DNA of 64,000 nt from J054 sp965221985. GTDB taxonomy: Bacteria > Pseudomonadota > Gammaproteobacteria > Steroidobacterales > GCA-2729495. This document shows, in pieces, positions 61,082 to 64,000 of the stretch. Made by a program: the position numbers and the translations under genes. The notes under the pieces are model-generated. The model was not told the origin of the DNA, made no database searches, and saw only the letters and a program-made list of their open reading frames with translations. The stretch spans positions 1,798,001-1,862,000 of the forward strand of contig OZ244928.1 in the NCBI GenBank assembly GCA_965221985.1. The letters are read 5' to 3'. Within the stretch, counting starts at the first letter, position 1, and each line of letters opens with the position of its first letter.

Positions 61082-62416
61082 ATGGATAACTCACAAAAAG
61101 CAACCGGCATCGATATGCGCGGCTTGAAATTCGGTCCGCTGCGAATGAATCCCGGTGTGAGCGCACGCAATCTTTTCGCCCTGTATTTTGCGTCGTTCTT
61201 CGGCATTGCGACCATGAGTTTCATTAACACCAGTCAGCCCTACATCTTGACTGAAATCTTGAATATTCCCTTGTCGGAGCAAGGGACCTTGTCCGGCCGC
61301 TTAACTGTTGTTCAGGAAATTGCGCTGCTGATTTTGCTGGGGCCGGTGGGTGCCCTGTCCGATAAATTTGGTAGAAAGCCGATCTACATCGCCGCGTTCT
61401 TGTTCTTGGCATTGGCCTATTTACTCTATCCCCTGGCTAGCACCGTGTTGATGTTGTTTCTGTTTCGCATGGTGTTCGCCATTGGCGTGTCCGCCAATTC
61501 GGTGATGCTGCCGGCCGTTGCAAACGACTATACCCAGGAACATTGTCGCGCCAAGATGATTGCCTCTTGCTTTATTTTCAATGGACTGGGCCTGGTTGTA
61601 TTGATTTCTTTGTTGCGCGGATTGCCGGTCCGCTTTACGGATATGGGCCTGAATTCCGTTGTGGCCGGACAATACTGGCTATGGACCGTAGCGGGACTTT
61701 GTTTGCTGGTCGCCTTAGTCCTCGCATTGGGTTTGGCGCCCGGAGCGCCCAAGCAACTCGACAAACGCGAGCCACTGCTAGCAACCTTCAAGGTTGGACT
61801 CAAAGCCGCGCGGAGCGGCCGAATACTGTTGGCCTATGCGGCGGCCAGCGTTTCGCGGGGCGATCTTTCGGTCATGAGCACTTTTTTTACGCTCTGGCTC
61901 ACGCAGGCAGGTATTGAACAAGGCTTGACCACTGCTGAGGCGAGTAAAACGGCTCTAACTTTTTATGTCGTGGTACAGGGGTTTGCGTTGCCCTGGGCGC
62001 CCATCGCCGGCTATATCTTGGATCGCATTGATCGTATTGCGGGGCTTGCTTTGGCAATGAGTTTTGGTTTTGTGGGCTACGGTTCATTATTCTTCATCGA
62101 CAATCCCATTGGCCCATGGATGTATCTCTGTGCCGCGCTGATTGGCATGGCCGAGATGACTGCTAATCTGTCGGCCACGTCGCTCATTGGTAAGGAAGCG
62201 CCTGAGCGCGGTCGGGGTGCTGTGCTTGGTACCTGGACCTGGTTCGGTGCTTTGGGCATTCTAACCGTGGCCATCGTTGGCGGTTATCTGTTCGACAATG
62301 TCAGCCGCGTTGGACCTTTTTTATTCATGGCTACGGCCAATCTGCTGCTACTCATTTGGTCCTTGAGTTTGCTGGTCCGGCGTGGTCAACGGCAGCCAGC
62401 ACCACTATCGGAATGA
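61082..62416 (+). CDS. Major facilitator superfamily (MFS) transporter
   Basis: 444 residues with twelve predicted membrane segments. The MFS signature between helices 2 and 3 is GALSDKFGRKPIYI. Central cytoplasmic loop around GAPKQLDKREPLLATFKVG; the second half repeats the pattern at GYILDRIDRIAG. Substrate not predictable. 78 bp upstream of the third DUF1838 gene and in the same direction, so the pair may be an operon; divergent from the lactonase across 234 bp in which no promoter was confidently found. Confidence 0.87.
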   Translation: MDNSQKATGIDMRGLKFGPLRMNPGVSARNLFALYFASFFGIATMSFINTSQPYILTEILNIPLSEQGTLSGRLTVVQEIALLILLGPVGALSDKFGRKPIYIAAFLFLALAYLLYPLASTVLMLFLFRMVFAIGVSANSVMLPAVANDYTQEHCRAKMIASCFIFNGLGLVVLISLLRGLPVRFTDMGLNSVVAGQYWLWTVAGLCLLVALVLALGLAPGAPKQLDKREPLLATFKVGLKAARSGRILLAYAAASVSRGDLSVMSTFFTLWLTQAGIEQGLTTAEASKTALTFYVVVQGFALPWAPIAGYILDRIDRIAGLALAMSFGFVGYGSLFFIDNPIGPWMYLCAALIGMAEMTANLSATSLIGKEAPERGRGAVLGTWTWFGALGILTVAIVGGYLFDNVSRVGPFLFMATANLLLLIWSLSLLVRRGQRQPAPLSE

Positions 62417-62494
62417 CATAGCTGAGAGTTGCACATCCTCTGAGCGCAGGCCATGATCTCATGGTGGTTCTTTTGGCCGACAAGGAAGAATAAA

Positions 62495-63496
62495 ATGCAA
62501 CAAGATCGCCGCCGTTTCATGAAATCTTTTGCCAGCGTCGGCGCCTTTGGCGCCATGAGTATGGCCACGGCCGCCATGGGCCAGCAGGCGCAGGCAAAAA
62601 TGGCTGCCAAGGCTAAATACGGTGTCGGCCCAGCGCTGGAGGGCCCCTACCTGAATTTGCGCACCGGACGCGGCAATCAACTCGCCTATGCTCGCATTCA
62701 AAGCGATATTGATTTTGGCAAGCAAAAATATTTTTGGTTTAAGGGCTATGTGGCGGGTAACCGGCCCGGCGAGAAAATTAAAGACTTGTTTGGCGCTCAG
62801 GGATTCGGCGTTATTCGTCTGAAGGAACGCGAAGATGGCGTTATCGAGCGTCTGTGCCGAGAAATTATTTTGTATACCGACTTGCGCAGTGGGGAAGTTA
62901 TTTCAGAATGGAAAAATCCATACATTGACGAAACCGTCAAGGTGGTTCATGTCGACAACGATCCTTACAATTACACCATCGAAGAATATTTCCCGGCCCC
63001 GCCTGAATTCGGCGGATTGAACAAAGAAAAAGCGCCGCCGCGCATCCCCTTTGTCCTGCCCTGGTATCAGCACGGTGATTGGCTAGAAATGGAGATGCAT
63101 ATCCATTTGGCTTATCCCAGTGCCTTGCAGCCGGATGAATGGCCACGTGAGTCCTCGGGTCCCATTGTGCAAGTGTCGGAAATGTTTGCGCACCATGTGA
63201 AGGCCGAGGATATGCAAAACCCGGATATCACCAGTCTTGACTACCACGGGACCTGGAATCGTGTCACACCTTGGCTTCCGTGGATGTTGATGGGGCAGCA
63301 ACCAGGGCTTTGCCAATATCAGTGTTTCATGGGGACCTGTGCACATCCATCGGATGTCCTGTCGCGTTCCGCGGTTGATTACGCGGAAAAGCACTATGCA
63401 AAATATTTTGACGCACCGACGGTCATGGAAGGCAACAGTCTTTCGAGTCTAGAGCGCTATGCAGAAGAACAAGAGCCGGCGCCCGCGAAGAAATAG
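62495..63496 (+). CDS. DUF1838 family protein with Tat signal
   Basis: 333 residues from ATG 62495, with AAGGAAG six bases upstream (the frame is open from 62453). The N-terminus MQQDRRRFMKSFASVGAFG is a Tat signal, so the protein is probably exported folded. Family marks: FKGYVAGNRPGEKIKDLFG, TDLRSGEVISEWKNPYI, VDNDPYNYTIEEY, FVLPWYQHGDWLEMEMHIHLAYPSALQPDEWPRESSG and WNRVTPWLPWMLMGQQPGLCQY. It is much closer to the cytosolic copy at 3255 than to the lipoprotein at 8836. Likely co-transcribed with the MFS gene. Biochemical role unknown. Confidence 0.82.
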   Translation: MQQDRRRFMKSFASVGAFGAMSMATAAMGQQAQAKMAAKAKYGVGPALEGPYLNLRTGRGNQLAYARIQSDIDFGKQKYFWFKGYVAGNRPGEKIKDLFGAQGFGVIRLKEREDGVIERLCREIILYTDLRSGEVISEWKNPYIDETVKVVHVDNDPYNYTIEEYFPAPPEFGGLNKEKAPPRIPFVLPWYQHGDWLEMEMHIHLAYPSALQPDEWPRESSGPIVQVSEMFAHHVKAEDMQNPDITSLDYHGTWNRVTPWLPWMLMGQQPGLCQYQCFMGTCAHPSDVLSRSAVDYAEKHYAKYFDAPTVMEGNSLSSLERYAEEQEPAPAKK

Positions 63497-63878
63497 TTTT
63501 GTAGTTTCTTTACTGGAGTTGTTTGGGCTGGATTTAGAATCTTAGCTTCAGACTCGGCAGTCTCTGTAGATTCGCCTGGTCACCGTCGTTTGGCGTTTGC
63601 ATAGTATTTGCCAGTTCGCGCAAGCCTAAACCTTGCAATGGTTTGCGTGCTGGATTGGTATCTGCCTGTGGTGGCGAACATGAGCTTGCCGCAACCAGGT
63701 TCGTAGACCGTTGGCCGGACCATCAAGCGCGTTGCAAGCTGTTTCTGCTAGTTTTTGCGCCGACAGGTGAACCAGGTGCACAGATTCCTTCCGGCTCCAT
63801 CGCAGCTTGCCTACATTAGCTGTGTTCTTATAAGCAGTTCTGGGAAAAATCGTGAGTCTTGAGTTTGGAGACCGCTTG
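63497..63878. other. 382-bp interval before the aldehyde dehydrogenase
   Basis: No coding frame with family features and no terminator recognised after the DUF1838 gene. It should hold the promoter for the downstream dehydrogenase; a GGAG box at 63867-63870 lies 8 bases before ATG 63879. Confidence 0.35.
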
Positions 63879-64000
63879 ATGTTCATCGGCGGTGAGTTCG
63901 TTGCGAGTGACAGCGGGCAATGGATGGATTCTGTCAATCCGGCGACCGAAGAAGTCCACGGCCGCGTCCCGGCCGGCAGCGTTGCTGATGTAGCTCGGGC
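63879..64000 (+). CDS. Aldehyde dehydrogenase, N-terminal fragment
   Basis: The window ends 40 codons into this gene. MFIGGEFV.SDSG.W.DSVNPATEEVHGRVPAGSVADV matches the first strands of the NAD(P)-dependent aldehyde dehydrogenase superfamily. ATG 63879 has GGAGA 8 bases upstream; an in-frame GTG at 63852 would add nine residues. Catalytic residues lie outside the window, so subfamily and substrate cannot be given. Confidence 0.8.
   Translation, partial: MFIGGEFVASDSGQWMDSVNPATEEVHGRVPAGSVADVAR

Noticed and set aside
1..64000. tRNA, rRNA, CRISPR and riboswitch signals
   Set aside because: None seen by eye on either strand; intergenic regions lack repeated spacers, cloverleaf patterns or recognisable riboswitch cores. 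A covariance-model scan would be decisive.

Overview
The window (64 kb, moderately GC-rich) reads as a chromosomal segment of a gammaproteobacterium. CysB, CysG (siroheme synthase), a YgiQ-type radical SAM protein, QueD and CyoE all have the form seen in that class. Unusually for the class, it also carries a complete coenzyme F420 biosynthesis operon and four luciferase-like (LLM) flavin/F420 oxidoreductases. No tRNA, rRNA, CRISPR array, insertion sequence or phage gene was seen.

Layout. (1) 1-13.5 kb is a redox region: two separate groups of LLM oxidoreductases (one at 0.2 kb with a flavin reductase, three in a translationally coupled row at 10.4-13.4 kb), a flavodoxin-fold quinone reductase, an MDR-type NADP reductase, a periplasmic PQQ dehydrogenase, two DUF1838 proteins, a small outer-membrane barrel and a coiled-coil protein. 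(2) 13.5-22.5 kb, minus strand: fno, cofE, cofD and a three-domain CofC-CofG-CofH fusion, joined by ATGA stop/start overlaps, followed by a MetE-like protein and YgiQ. (3) 22.7-43.8 kb, plus strand: queD, a CDA-fold deaminase and a SAM methyltransferase, then a six-module NRPS in three proteins, then folE. The NRPS starts with an adenylation domain interrupted by a PRMT-like methyltransferase and lacking the Asp235 that normally holds the amino group. Two pairs of modules share 0.75 kb and 1.77 kb of (near-)identical DNA, and there is no thioesterase or reductase domain. (4) 43.9-54.2 kb: a minus-strand row cysG-cysK-hemA-hemCD-hemB-hemL-serine hydrolase, divergent from cysB, with cysH convergent to cysB. 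This is a self-contained route from glutamyl-tRNA to siroheme next to sulfate assimilation genes; HemA is short and the HemC domain lacks the cofactor-binding cysteine. (5) 54.6-64 kb: an EamA transporter, CyoE, a TonB-dependent receptor, a membrane-anchored paraoxonase-like lactonase, an MFS transporter, a third DUF1838 protein and the start of an aldehyde dehydrogenase.

How it may work together (inference). The F420 operon supplies the deazaflavin, Fno recharges it with NADPH, and the LLM proteins use it (or FMN) on unknown substrates. The DUF1838 proteins, PQQ dehydrogenase, reductases, lactonase, transporters and aldehyde dehydrogenase look like parts of an uncharacterised catabolic or detoxifying pathway. 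The NRPS product is predicted as starter-(beta-Ala-like)-(Orn/Lys-like)-X-Gly-X. Its starter unit and its release mechanism cannot be assigned from sequence alone.
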